Part shown: one piece after another, positions 8,080-16,190 of the stretch
Layout of the letters: each line of letters begins with the position of its first letter
Position numbering within the stretch: the first letter of the stretch is position 1
Source: Exiguobacterium aurantiacum
GTDB lineage: Bacteria; Bacillota; Bacilli; Exiguobacteriales; Exiguobacteriaceae
Direction of reading: 5' to 3'
DNA: 64,000 nucleotides
Assembly: GCF_024362205.1 (NCBI RefSeq)
Contig: NZ_CP101462.1
Coordinates: forward strand, 834,501 to 898,500
Made by a program: the position numbers and the translations under genes
Notes under the pieces: generated by a model
Database searches by the model: none
What the model saw: only the letters and a program-made list of their open reading frames with translations
What the model was told of the DNA's origin: nothing

Positions 8080-9024
8080 ATGACGAAGCAATCAGCGGGT
8101 ATCCATCACATCTCGGCGATGGTGAAAGACCCACAACGTACATTAGATTTTTACGGGAATGTCCTCGGACTCCGGTTCGTCAAACAGACGGTCAACTTCG
8201 ACGACCCGGGTACGTATCACTTCTATTTCGGGGATGAGCAAGGGTCACCAGGGACGGTCATCACGTTTTTCCCGATTCCAGGGATCGGCAAGGGTAGCGT
8301 CGGTAGCGGGCAGGTCGGGGTCACGGCCTATCTCGTCCCGGAAGGCAGCCTCTTGTTCTGGGAGAAACGATTGAACGACAATGGCGTCGGCACGGTCGCG
8401 ACCGAACGCTTCGGCGAGCCGTCGCTCTTGTTTGAAGACCCGGACGGACTCGTCATCGAGCTCGTCGCCCGGGCGAGTTCGAAACAGACCAATTGGGTCG
8501 TGCCGGGCGTGACAGTACGTGAGGCGATCACCGGCTTTGCCGGGGCGACGCTGTTGTCGAAAGACCCGGAGGCGACGGTCCGCCTGTTGACGGGACTGTT
8601 TGGCTTTGAGACGGTAGGGGAAGATTCAGAATGGATTCGCCTCGAGGCGACGGCCGACTATGGCAACGTCATCGACGTGAAAAAGACCATCCTGCCGAAC
8701 GGGGTTCCCGGTTCGGGGACGGTCCATCATATCGCCTGGCGCATCAATGACGGGGAAGACTATGCCTCGTGGCAAGATGCCATCTTCGAGCTCGGGATGC
8801 GTCCGACCGAAGTGAAAGAGCGTCATTATTTCCGCTCGGTCTATTTCCATGACGGCGGCCGGATTCTCCATGAACTGGCGACCGATGCCCCTGGCTTTTT
8901 GATCGATGAGAGTTTGGAGGGCCTCGGCTCGACACTCAAGCTCCCGGCCTGGTTCGAACAGGATCGGGAGGCGATCACCCGCACGTTACCGACGATTACA
9001 ATCCCGAGAGGAGACATGACATGA
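8080..9024 (+). CDS. mhqE: Ring-cleaving dioxygenase of the glyoxalase fold (MhqA/MhqE/MhqO type)
   Basis: The protein belongs to the vicinal-oxygen-chelate superfamily with two beta-alpha-beta-beta-beta halves in 314 residues. The first half starts GIHHISAMVKDPQRTLDFYG, the second contains TVHHIAWRI, and a late glutamate lies in GGRILHELATD. These His/His/Glu positions are the expected metal ligands. In Bacillus, such proteins degrade or detoxify methylhydroquinone and related quinones. The RBS is AAAGGAGG. The stop overlaps the start of the next gene by 4 bases, and the MhqR-type palindrome just upstream supports the assignment. Confidence 0.85.
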   Translation: MTKQSAGIHHISAMVKDPQRTLDFYGNVLGLRFVKQTVNFDDPGTYHFYFGDEQGSPGTVITFFPIPGIGKGSVGSGQVGVTAYLVPEGSLLFWEKRLNDNGVGTVATERFGEPSLLFEDPDGLVIELVARASSKQTNWVVPGVTVREAITGFAGATLLSKDPEATVRLLTGLFGFETVGEDSEWIRLEATADYGNVIDVKKTILPNGVPGSGTVHHIAWRINDGEDYASWQDAIFELGMRPTEVKERHYFRSVYFHDGGRILHELATDAPGFLIDESLEGLGSTLKLPAWFEQDREAITRTLPTITIPRGDMT

Positions 9025-9620
9025 TTCATCAATTCATTAAAGGCACGACCGAGACGACACTCGTTTTATTGCACGGGACAGGAGGGACGGAGCAGGATTT
9101 GATTCCGCTCGCCCGCGAACTCGCCCCTGAAGTGAACATTTTGACGCTCCGGGGGGACGTGCTCGAGAACGGTATGTCCCGCTTCTTCCGTCGTCACGCG
9201 GAAGGCGTCCTCGACCTCGAGGACTTGAAGAGGCAGACGGAACGGTTCTTGACGTTCTTGGATGATGCCTCGACAGAGTACGGCATCGACCGTGACAAGA
9301 TGATCCCGCTCGGCTATTCGAACGGGGCCAACTTGATCGGTTCGGCGCTTTATCGGAAGCAAGCGTTCCACGCCTCGCTCTTGTTCCACCCGATGGTGCC
9401 CGACCGCTCGCTCACGTTGCCAGACCTCACGGGGGCGAACGTGTTCATCTCGGCCGGGGAGCGTGACCCGATTTGCCCGAAAACAGAAACAGAAGAGCTC
9501 ACGTCGACGCTACGGGGTGCCGGAGCGGACGTTGAACTCTTCTATCACGGAGGCGGGCACGAGCTACGCATGGAAGAAGTCGAGGCGGCCCGGGCCTGGT
9601 TGACACCGTTCCTCGGTTAA
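9021..9620 (+). CDS. mhqD: Carboxylesterase/phospholipase-family hydrolase (MhqD-like)
   Basis: This is a small alpha/beta hydrolase of 199 residues. The oxyanion strand is LVLLHGTGGTEQD, the nucleophile elbow is GYSNG (LGYSNGANLIGSA), the acid is in ISAGERDPICP and the histidine in YHGGGHELR, a complete Ser-Asp-His triad. It is the second gene of the MhqR-type operon, starting inside the preceding stop (ATGA). MhqD in B. subtilis belongs to the quinone-stress regulon; the natural ester substrate is not known. Its 3' end overlaps the 3' end of the opposite-strand gene by 4 bases, with no terminator between them. Confidence 0.87.
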   Translation: MIHQFIKGTTETTLVLLHGTGGTEQDLIPLARELAPEVNILTLRGDVLENGMSRFFRRHAEGVLDLEDLKRQTERFLTFLDDASTEYGIDRDKMIPLGYSNGANLIGSALYRKQAFHASLLFHPMVPDRSLTLPDLTGANVFISAGERDPICPKTETEELTSTLRGAGADVELFYHGGGHELRMEEVEAARAWLTPFLG

Positions 9621-10105
9621 GCCATCTTCTTCGGTTTCGATGGTCTCGAGTAGACGACGAGCACACCGCGATCAATCAAATAGGCGGCGAACAGACGTTT
9701 CGCCTCTTCAGAACGGACGGTTCGGTCGATTTGGATATACAATCGGCCGAGCTTTTTTTGTGACGTGCGGGTCAATAACCAGATGGAGTCGAGGGTGTAC
9801 TGCCAGCTACGGAGCGTATCCGCCCCGATGTACATATACCGGTTCGACGTGCGTTCAAGCAAGTAGTTGAGCCACCAGACGTCACGCGCGAGTTTCATGG
9901 CGACGCCGACGAGGAACGAGATGAACACGAACGACAGGACAGATAGAATCGGATGGATGGCGGTAAATCGTTCCCGGATTGGTTCGAAGGCGACGATGAG
10001 CAGTCCGACGGAAAAGGCGCCGGTGAACCACCAAAATCCGAAGTTAGAGAATGAACGTTTCGGGTCATGTACCATATGGTGACGATTACGAATGACGGAA
10101 GCCAT
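9617..10105 (-). CDS. Unknown membrane protein, two N-terminal helices
   Basis: I do not recognise the family. The 162-residue product has two membrane helices (FGFWWFTGAFSVGLLIVAF and ILSVLSFVFISFLVGVAMKL) followed by a basic cytoplasmic half of about 95 residues. The start at 10105 is preceded by AAGGAGG at the right distance; the upstream GTG is less suitable. The gene is convergent with mhqD, overlapping it at the stop codons. Transcripts from the mhq operon are predicted to run antisense across the whole gene. Confidence 0.65.
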   Translation of the reverse strand: MASVIRNRHHMVHDPKRSFSNFGFWWFTGAFSVGLLIVAFEPIRERFTAIHPILSVLSFVFISFLVGVAMKLARDVWWLNYLLERTSNRYMYIGADTLRSWQYTLDSIWLLTRTSQKKLGRLYIQIDRTVRSEEAKRLFAAYLIDRGVLVVYSRPSKPKKMA

Positions 10106-10255
10106 TCTCCACACCTCCTTTTGTTAGAATATTCTGATTATTTGGTAAGACTACTATACTATACTGTACCCACTCTCGTCTATTTGAATACGCTTGAAAC
10201 CTGCAGTCGGTTGAAGATTTCTTGACGTTTCGGCTTGCGGAATGTAAATCCGGGG

Positions 10256-10285
10256 AATGATGACAGTGACGTCATCATTTTTTTG
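10256..10285 (+). terminator. Plus-strand terminator downstream of the convergent gene pair
   Basis: AATGATGAC-AGTGAC-GTCATCATT hairpin with a run of seven T on the plus strand. The only plus-strand genes before it are the mhq pair ending at 9620. It may therefore end their message after antisense passage through 9617-10105, or act as an attenuator for the gene at 10358. The rest of 10106-10357 holds the minus-strand promoter (TATAGT-type boxes near 10155) and nothing else I can name. Confidence 0.65.
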
Positions 10286-10357
10286 TGGAAACGTAATTTC
10301 ATCAGGTCAAAAAATCAGCTATGATGAATGGGGCAAAAATTGAAGCGAGGGAATTGG

Positions 10358-10912
10358 ATGAAGAAGATGAAAGTAAGCGAGTTGCGGGCCGAGCTCAAGC
10401 AATTCGACCAAAACGAGTTGATTGAGCTCATCGTCGGGTTGTATAAACAACACGCAGACGTGAAGACGACGTTGAACCGTTATTTCAGCGAAGGCTTCGA
10501 AGCTGAAGAGATGCTTCGGCTCATCAAAGAGATTGTCCGACTAGGGGACAAGGGAACGAATCGTTTTTTGATGAACTTTAATATGTTGCGTGAAGGGGCG
10601 GCCATCGTCAAAGAAGCAGAACGCTTCACGGATCCGGTGCTCACGGAACGGGTGCGCATCTTCTATCTCACTTATTTTGGCGGATATGTCGCGGAAGTTG
10701 GACAGCTGCTCGAAACGCAGGCTCCTCGCGAACTCGAGGTGTTCTTTACGCAGTTTGAAAAGATTATGCGGTGCGTTCAGGAAAACCCCGGATTGCTGTT
10801 GCCACTCGAAGGCGAAGTGGGGGAGATGCTCGAGGAGTTTCCGATTGAACGGAAGAAAGAAACGATTGCCTTTTGGAATCGTCAAAAAGAATTGGCGAAA
10901 CAACAATATTGA
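10358..10912 (+). CDS. Unknown protein, possibly DUF6155 family
   Basis: The start of the 184-residue product (MKVSELRAELKQFDQNELIE, then LIVGLYKQHADVKTTLN) resembles a family of small helical cytosolic proteins of unknown function common in Bacilli (DUF6155, from memory). The protein appears all-helical, without membrane segments or catalytic motifs. The start at 10358 was chosen for the GCGAGGG RBS; a downstream ATG at 10367 is possible. It lies 23 bases upstream of the acyltransferase gene and may be co-transcribed with it. Confidence 0.6.
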   Translation: MKKMKVSELRAELKQFDQNELIELIVGLYKQHADVKTTLNRYFSEGFEAEEMLRLIKEIVRLGDKGTNRFLMNFNMLREGAAIVKEAERFTDPVLTERVRIFYLTYFGGYVAEVGQLLETQAPRELEVFFTQFEKIMRCVQENPGLLLPLEGEVGEMLEEFPIERKKETIAFWNRQKELAKQQY

Positions 10913-10935
10913 TTTATAGAACTTGAGGGAATATC

Positions 10936-11991
10936 ATGCGAAATCATTGGTACGATAATATTAAAGGCGTGCTCGTCTTGCTCGTCGTCTTCGGTCACTT
11001 GCTGACCGATGTGCGCGGCGCTTATGACGACATCTTGCCGAAATGGGTCTATTTGTTCTTATACACGTTCCACATGCCGTTATTCATCATGTTGAGCGGT
11101 TACTTCTTCTGGGAGAACCGCTATTTGCGCGTCATCCAGTTGTTCGTCGTCTACATCATCTGGCAGGTCATTCTCGGTTCCTGGTTCGCCTTCACCGAGG
11201 GCATCCCGCTCTTGTCGCTCGAGAACCCGGGGCTGAACATCTTGACGCCGTATTGGGCGCTTTGGTATTTGATGGCGATCATCGTTTGGTACGTCATCAC
11301 CCCATACGTGACCCAGTTGAAAGGATACGTGCTGTACGCGCTCCTCTTCGCGCTCTTATTCGGCTTCCAGGCCGAGTCGACCGGTTTTTTCGCGCTCCGG
11401 AAAGTCATCATGTTCTATCCGTTCTTCTTGATCGGGAACTGGATGAGCGAACGGAACACGATGAACTTCTTCGAGTTGCCGAAGCGGGCCGAGCAACGGA
11501 ACCGGTATCGAATGGGTGGCTTCGCCGTCTTCACGACGCTCACGCTCGGGCTGCTCGCCTCGATGAGTTTTCAAAGCGAGAGCGCGTTCTATCATATCGG
11601 CAACTTGTTCAAGTTCCGGTTCGCCTATGAGACGGCGGTGCCGGAGGCCATCTGGAGCGGGCCGTTCGCCTTCTTGATCGTCTACACGGTGTCGATCCTC
11701 ATGGCGATCAGTTTTGCGCTCATCATTCCGGGTCGCGAGCTGCCGGTCATCACCCGGGCCGGGAAATATAGTCTCTACATTTATTTGGTGCACGTCTTCC
11801 TCGTCGTCGCCTGGAAGGCGTTCGTGCCGGCCGGTTTCATGCCGACGTCGTGGCTCCAGTTGCTCGTCTTGTTCGGCGTCGCCTTCTTGATCGTCCTGGT
11901 GATTATCAGCCCGCCGGTCGTCAAGCTATTGAAGCCGCTCGTCGAGATCGACGTCCGCCGGGTCCAAGATGTGAAGGACGCAAAACCGTAA
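10936..11991 (+). CDS. Membrane acyltransferase family 3 protein (OafA-like)
   Basis: The protein is an integral membrane O-acyltransferase of 351 residues with about ten membrane helices. The N-terminal WYDNIKGVLVLLVVFGHLL carries the family histidine (GH near residue 21), and TFHMPLFIMLSGYFF is the second family motif. The C-terminus ends in YSLYIYLVHVFLVVAW, also typical. Members transfer acetyl or other acyl groups to cell-surface sugars. The neighbours do not reveal the acceptor. An RBS-like TTGAGGGAA precedes the start. Confidence 0.85.
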   Translation: MRNHWYDNIKGVLVLLVVFGHLLTDVRGAYDDILPKWVYLFLYTFHMPLFIMLSGYFFWENRYLRVIQLFVVYIIWQVILGSWFAFTEGIPLLSLENPGLNILTPYWALWYLMAIIVWYVITPYVTQLKGYVLYALLFALLFGFQAESTGFFALRKVIMFYPFFLIGNWMSERNTMNFFELPKRAEQRNRYRMGGFAVFTTLTLGLLASMSFQSESAFYHIGNLFKFRFAYETAVPEAIWSGPFAFLIVYTVSILMAISFALIIPGRELPVITRAGKYSLYIYLVHVFLVVAWKAFVPAGFMPTSWLQLLVLFGVAFLIVLVIISPPVVKLLKPLVEIDVRRVQDVKDAKP

Positions 11992-12064
11992 ACCCTTTTC
12001 TAAATGGCGTTTTTCCGCTACACTTTATAAAGGGAAGCGAAACTAGAGTTAAGGAAGTGACACC

Positions 12065-12400
12065 ATGCCATACGAAAATGGAATGCATAGCACAGAAGGA
12101 GACGTCAACGTCTCACGTCACGTCGTCGAAATGATTGCCGCTGTCGCGGTCAAAGAGACGAAATATGTGTCGTTCACGCAAGAAGATACGAAATTGTCGG
12201 AGCGCGCGCTCATGAAGCACGTCAAAGTCGACGAGTCGTCAGAAGGCGTCACGATCAACTTGTCGCTCTACATCGCCTACGGTCAGTCGATCGTTAAGAC
12301 AGTGACGGCCGTGCAGGAACGCATCACGCAAGACATGGACACGATGCTCGCGATGACACCGCTCTCGGTGAACGTGAAAGTCGTCGGCATCCAGTTATGA
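12065..12400 (+). CDS. Asp23/Gls24 family envelope stress protein
   Basis: At 111 residues the product consists of a single Asp23 domain: DVNVSRHVVEMIAAVAVKET at the start and VTAVQERITQDMDTML and VNVKVVGIQL at the end. Members are cytoplasmic proteins linked to the membrane or to alkaline and envelope stress; several paralogues are usual. The RBS is AAGGAAGTGA. It is monocistronic, followed by a strong terminator. Confidence 0.85.
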   Translation: MPYENGMHSTEGDVNVSRHVVEMIAAVAVKETKYVSFTQEDTKLSERALMKHVKVDESSEGVTINLSLYIAYGQSIVKTVTAVQERITQDMDTMLAMTPLSVNVKVVGIQL

Positions 12401-12402
12401 GC

Positions 12403-12440
12403 AGTGGGAGAGGCGCATGCTTCTCCTACTTTTTTATTTT
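12403..12440 (+). terminator. Terminator of the Asp23-family gene
   Basis: A 12-bp stem (AGTGGGAGAGGC with GCTTCTCCTACT, two G-U pairs), loop GCAT, followed by a T-rich tract. Confidence 0.8.
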
Positions 12441-12441
12441 T

Positions 12442-12511
12442 TTGCGAAAGCGGTTGCATGATGATGGCTTTTTCATTTATAATAGAAATCGAACAAGTGC
12501 AACCGTTTGCA
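12442..12511 (+). promoter_or_regulatory. pgmB promoter with cre-like box and LacI-type operator
   Basis: TTGCAT (12454-12459) and TATAAT (12478-12483) are 18 bases apart. A cre-like sequence CGAAAGCGGTTGCA (12445-12458, 12 of 14 consensus positions) covers the -35 box. A second palindromic box TGCAACCGTTTGCA (12498-12511) lies just after the expected start point. The layout suggests carbon-source control by CcpA and/or a LacI-type regulator; which protein binds each box is inferred. Confidence 0.65.
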
Positions 12512-12600
12512 TCAATGACCAATCGTGCAACGGGTACTTGTCAAGTTCCCTTAATGTAGTCTGACGACAGAAACATTAGAAGGAAAGGCGGAAAGCATGT

Positions 12601-13266
12601 ATGTCGACGATTGAAGCAGTCATTTTTGATTTGGACGGTGTCATCACTGACACTGCGGAGTACCATTACCTCGCTTGGAAACAACTTGGAGAAGAGCTCG
12701 ATATTCCGTTTGACCGTGAGTTCAATGAGACGCTGAAAGGCGTGAGTCGGACGGACTCGCTCGAGCGCATCCTCGCGCTCGGTGGGAGACAGGACGATTT
12801 CACACCGGATGAGAAAGCGGAACTCGCACAGAAGAAGAACGAGCATTACGTTGAACTCATTCAGCACATCTCTTCAGCCGATTTGTTGCCGGGCATCATT
12901 TCATTCCTCGATGAAATCAAAGAGGCTGGTCTCAAAATCGGAATGGCATCGGCTTCTAAAAACGCATTCGCGGTTGTAGACGCACTTGGTGTCCGTCATT
13001 ACTTCGATCACATTGTCGATGCAGCAACTGTCGCCGAATCGAAACCACATCCCGAAGTGTTTTTGAAGGCTGCCTCTGCCCTTGGCGTGAAACCCGAACA
13101 TGCCATCGGCGTTGAAGACGCAGCCGCAGGCGTAACTGCAATCAAAGCGGCAAACATGTTTGCTGTCGCCGTCGGGGAAGAATCGATGCTTGGTCATGCA
13201 GACCTCATCGTCGCTTCGACCGACGAACTCTCGCTCGCACGCATCCTCGAACGCGTCGGCGAGTAA
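12601..13266 (+). CDS. pgmB: Beta-phosphoglucomutase, HAD superfamily
   Basis: This enzyme interconverts beta-glucose 1-phosphate and glucose 6-phosphate, the step after phosphorolysis of maltose, trehalose or similar sugars. The 221-residue protein starts with the nucleophile motif IFDLDGVITDTAEYHYLAW (both Asp present). Motif II is GMASAS, and the late motif is GVEDAAAGVTAI with the conserved Glu-Asp pair. The start at 12601 has a purine-rich GGAAAGGCGG upstream. No phosphorylase or transporter gene is adjacent, so the gene acts alone here behind its own regulated promoter. Confidence 0.9.
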   Translation: MSTIEAVIFDLDGVITDTAEYHYLAWKQLGEELDIPFDREFNETLKGVSRTDSLERILALGGRQDDFTPDEKAELAQKKNEHYVELIQHISSADLLPGIISFLDEIKEAGLKIGMASASKNAFAVVDALGVRHYFDHIVDAATVAESKPHPEVFLKAASALGVKPEHAIGVEDAAAGVTAIKAANMFAVAVGEESMLGHADLIVASTDELSLARILERVGE

Positions 13267-13288
13267 AGACTACGATCATCTTCCGTGA

Positions 13289-13323
13289 GATGACGACTGC
13301 CCCGAACAGTCGTCATCTTTTTT
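13289..13323 (+). terminator. Terminator of pgmB
   Basis: GATGACGACTG and CAGTCGTCATC form a perfect 11-bp stem with a 7-base loop, followed by seven T. Confidence 0.9.
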
Positions 13324-13482
13324 GTTGGTCCAAAAGGCCTAAAATAGATAGGAATGCCTAAAAGTAGATGACAAGTACATTACAAAACCGTTACACTTTT
13401 ATGTGGGACAAGTAATAACTGGCAATAATTGATGAATTTGGGTAATGGGGAACATCAATTAGGTGTAGAGGAGGATTTGTGT

Positions 13483-13896
13483 ATGGAATCTACGGGCGTC
13501 AATGAAAATATTTATCGGGAACTGATGGAAATCGAAGAGTCGTATCGTCAGTTGCAGCGTCGGGCGGAGTACTTGATTTCGGAGTTAAACCGGAACAAGC
13601 GCGAAGAGGAATCACTCCTCGATCCGGCGAAACGAATGCGTCCACGTCGCGTCAATCAACGCTATCCGCTCGAGGTCTACGTCCATCAGGTAACAGACCT
13701 GTTGAAGGAGCGGAAGACGATGAGCGTGCGAGACATCCAGATGGAGCTCGAATTGCGCTACCGACATCATATTAGTAATATTTACCAATTGATGGTGAAA
13801 ATCGAATCGGTCAATCCTGATATCAAAAAGATTGGCCGCGGCTTGTATACATACGAGGCAACGGATGAAGTGGCGACACATCCGGCCCACGCCTGA
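13483..13896 (+). CDS. Rok-like DNA-binding protein (putative xenogeneic silencer)
   Basis: The 137-residue product has an N-terminal coiled coil (about residues 8-40, ELMEIEESYRQLQRRAEYL), a basic linker (PAKRMRPRRVNQRY), and a C-terminal domain of about 65 residues. That domain is VHQVTDLLKERKTMSVRDIQ, then MELELRYRHHISNIYQLM, then ending IKKIGRGLYTYE. The order and the C-terminal pattern match Rok of B. subtilis (LK-x5-SSELQKEIE ... KK-x3-GQYILE), an AT-rich-DNA silencer and repressor of comK. The RBS GAGGAGG fixes the start. Similarity is judged by eye, so function is tentative. The target could include the AT-rich island at 40-44 kb and comK at 54 kb. Confidence 0.6.
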   Translation: MESTGVNENIYRELMEIEESYRQLQRRAEYLISELNRNKREEESLLDPAKRMRPRRVNQRYPLEVYVHQVTDLLKERKTMSVRDIQMELELRYRHHISNIYQLMVKIESVNPDIKKIGRGLYTYEATDEVATHPAHA

Positions 13897-13902
13897 ACGT
13901 GA

Positions 13903-13931
13903 CCCGACGAGACGACCTCGTCGGGTTTTTT
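13903..13931 (+). terminator. Terminator of the Rok-like gene
   Basis: CCCGACGAG-ACGAC-CTCGTCGGG hairpin followed by six T. Confidence 0.9.
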
Positions 13932-14021
13932 GGTTGTAACATTTCTGATACGTCTCGCCTCACGGGAAATATGCTATAATTCGCCAGAGTCTATTTTTTT
14001 ATGAGAGAGGAACGTTGGCCC

Positions 14022-15074
14022 ATGTTATGGATTGCCATGTTGGTCAGTTTTGTGATGGCCATCTTGATCACGCCGCTCGTTCGCCGATTTGCTTTTCTGA
14101 TCGGAGCGGTCGATCACCCGAACGCCCGAAAAGTACATTTACGGACGATGCCACGGATCGGCGGCCTCGCCATCTTCATCGCTTTTTTCATCGGCTACGC
14201 CCTGTTGCTGCCGACGAGTCGATATAACGATGCCATCTTAATCGGGGCGGTCGTCATCCTCTTGACGGGTCTCATTGATGACCGGTTCCAGTTGACGGCC
14301 CGCGTCAAGCTGATGGGACAGATGATCGCGACGGTCATCGTCTTGAATGCAGGCATGCGCATCGAATTGATTAACCTTCCGTTCGACCAGCAGCTTTATC
14401 TCGGGTCGTGGAGCATCCCGGTGACGGTGCTTTGGTTGATCGGGATCACGAACGCGATCAATTTGATCGACGGTCTCGACGGTCTCGCCGCAGGCGTCTC
14501 GAGCATCGCCCTCGGAACGATCGCCTTGCTCGCCATCATCCAAGGCAACGTCTATTTGACGATGATGGCGTTGTTGCTCCTCGCGAGCACGCTCGGTTTT
14601 CTCGTCCATAACTTCTATCCGGCGAAGATCTTCATGGGGGACACGGGGGCGCTCTTCCTCGGCTATATGCTCGCCGTGTTCTCCTTGATCGGGTTCAAGA
14701 ACGTAACGCTGTTCTCGCTCGTCGTGCCGGTGCTCTTGCTCGGACTGCCAATCTCGGACACGATCTTCGCGATCGTCCGCCGGCTCGTCCAAGGGCGTCC
14801 GCCGATGTCGCCCGATAAGTCGCACATGCATCACCAGTTGATTGACATGGGCTTCACGACGCGGCAGGCCGTTCTGCTCATGTACGGGATGACGTTCTTC
14901 TTCGGTATCGCCTCGATTCTGTTCGCGAAGACGACGATGCTCGGAGCGATCATCACGTTCGTCATCGTGCTCATCGTCATCGAGCTGATCGTCGAATCGA
15001 CCGAATTGATTCACCCGAACTATAAGCCGATCATCCAGACGTCTAGGCGTCTGCTCGGCCGGCCGAAGACATGA
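14022..15074 (+). CDS. tagO: Undecaprenyl-phosphate GlcNAc-1-phosphate transferase (TagO-like)
   Basis: This polytopic enzyme starts wall teichoic acid or related polymer synthesis by moving GlcNAc-1-phosphate from UDP-GlcNAc to undecaprenyl phosphate. The 350-residue protein has about eleven membrane helices and the family motifs DHPNARKVH, IGLIDDR-like GLIDDRFQL, NAINLIDGLDGLAAG and FMGDTGALFLGY, and MSPDKSHMHH near residue 265. The start at 14022 follows AGAGAGGAA; an upstream ATG would lie in the RBS. Its neighbour on the other strand is an LCP ligase of the same pathway. Confidence 0.93.
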   Translation: MLWIAMLVSFVMAILITPLVRRFAFLIGAVDHPNARKVHLRTMPRIGGLAIFIAFFIGYALLLPTSRYNDAILIGAVVILLTGLIDDRFQLTARVKLMGQMIATVIVLNAGMRIELINLPFDQQLYLGSWSIPVTVLWLIGITNAINLIDGLDGLAAGVSSIALGTIALLAIIQGNVYLTMMALLLLASTLGFLVHNFYPAKIFMGDTGALFLGYMLAVFSLIGFKNVTLFSLVVPVLLLGLPISDTIFAIVRRLVQGRPPMSPDKSHMHHQLIDMGFTTRQAVLLMYGMTFFFGIASILFAKTTMLGAIITFVIVLIVIELIVESTELIHPNYKPIIQTSRRLLGRPKT

Positions 15075-15085
15075 TCAGACATATA

Positions 15086-15120
15086 AAAACGACCGGGGAC
15101 GCGTGTCCTCGGTCGTTTTT
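15086..15120. terminator. Bidirectional terminator between tagO and the LCP gene
   Basis: AACGACCGGGGAC-GCGT-GTCCTCGGTCGTT stem with A-tract before and T-tract after, so it can work on both strands. Confidence 0.88.
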
Positions 15121-15126
15121 TGGTCG

Positions 15127-16149
15127 TCAGTACGTCGTCGTCTCGCTGAACCCCTCTTCGGTGTCCATCAAGCCATTATCCGTCTCCGTCTCGGAGTCCT
15201 CCGCCGTCACCGGCAGGCCGAGCTCGGTCTTCAAGAGCGATCGTTTCTCGCTCAAATCGGCCGGGTCGAGCTCGTAATAGTAGACGCCACCGATCGTCAA
15301 ATCGCCGCCTGCGAGCGTCTCCTGGTTGAACGAGCGGAGCGACTTCGTATACGGCTGCAACTGTGACGCCTCAGCGAGCGACATGTTCGTTCGGATGTTA
15401 TCGCCGACCGCATTCATGATCCGGTTGAGCTTCGTGAACGAATTGATCGTCGTCGCCTCGTTGATGATGGCCTCGAGTACTTGCTGTTGACGTTTCGCGC
15501 GCCCGACGTCACCCTCGGGATCGTCTTTGCGCATGCGCGCGTAGGCGAGCGCTTCTTTGCCGTTTAACGTCTGGACGCCTGGTTCAAGTTCGACGTTACC
15601 GGTCGCCCGGCCCGAGATTGGGACGAGCACATCGACCTCGACACCGCCGACCGCATCGACGAGATCCTCGATGCCGTCAAAGTTGATTGTCGCGTAGTAG
15701 TCGATGGGGATGTCGAACAGCTTCTCGACCGTCGCGATCGTCGTGTCGATACCGCCGTAGGCATACGCATGGTTGATCTTGTCCTTGAACTCGCTGCCAT
15801 CCGTGACGATATCGACGTATGAGTCACGCGGGATGCTGACGAGTGTCACTTGGCGCGATTCCTTGTTGAACGTCGCCACCATGAGCGAGTCGGTCCGTCC
15901 TTCTTCGAGCGAGGCGCCGCCATCGACGCCGGCGAGCAAGACGGAGAAGTGATCTTTCGTCAGGTCGACCGTCTCTTCGCGACGGTCCGACTTGTCGCCG
16001 CGTGTCAGCTCGCTGTTCGTGTTCTCCGCCGTCTCGTTCGCCTTGAAGACGAAGTAGCCGAAGGCCGACCCGCCGATTAATAGGACGAGGCCGAGCACGA
16101 GCAGGACGATCTTCCACACGGGACGTTTCTTGCGGGAGTCTTGTTCCAT
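15127..16149 (-). CDS. tagU: LytR-CpsA-Psr (LCP) family wall polymer ligase
   Basis: This membrane-anchored enzyme attaches teichoic acid-type polymers to peptidoglycan. The 340-residue protein has one N-terminal membrane helix (residues about 13-33) and an extracellular LCP domain. The domain carries VLLAGVDG, the arginine of EEGRTDSLM, LVSIPRDSYV, INHAYAYGG and the late ALAYARMRKDDPEGDVGRAK, with the conserved Arg/Asp residues. The RBS GAGGAGA fixes the start. It is convergent with tagO, and is read after yvyE in the same direction. Confidence 0.92.
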   Translation of the reverse strand: MEQDSRKKRPVWKIVLLVLGLVLLIGGSAFGYFVFKANETAENTNSELTRGDKSDRREETVDLTKDHFSVLLAGVDGGASLEEGRTDSLMVATFNKESRQVTLVSIPRDSYVDIVTDGSEFKDKINHAYAYGGIDTTIATVEKLFDIPIDYYATINFDGIEDLVDAVGGVEVDVLVPISGRATGNVELEPGVQTLNGKEALAYARMRKDDPEGDVGRAKRQQQVLEAIINEATTINSFTKLNRIMNAVGDNIRTNMSLAEASQLQPYTKSLRSFNQETLAGGDLTIGGVYYYELDPADLSEKRSLLKTELGLPVTAEDSETETDNGLMDTEEGFSETTTY

Positions 16150-16190
16150 GTCGTCTCCTCATTTCATTCGTTTCCTTTAGTATACGTGAC

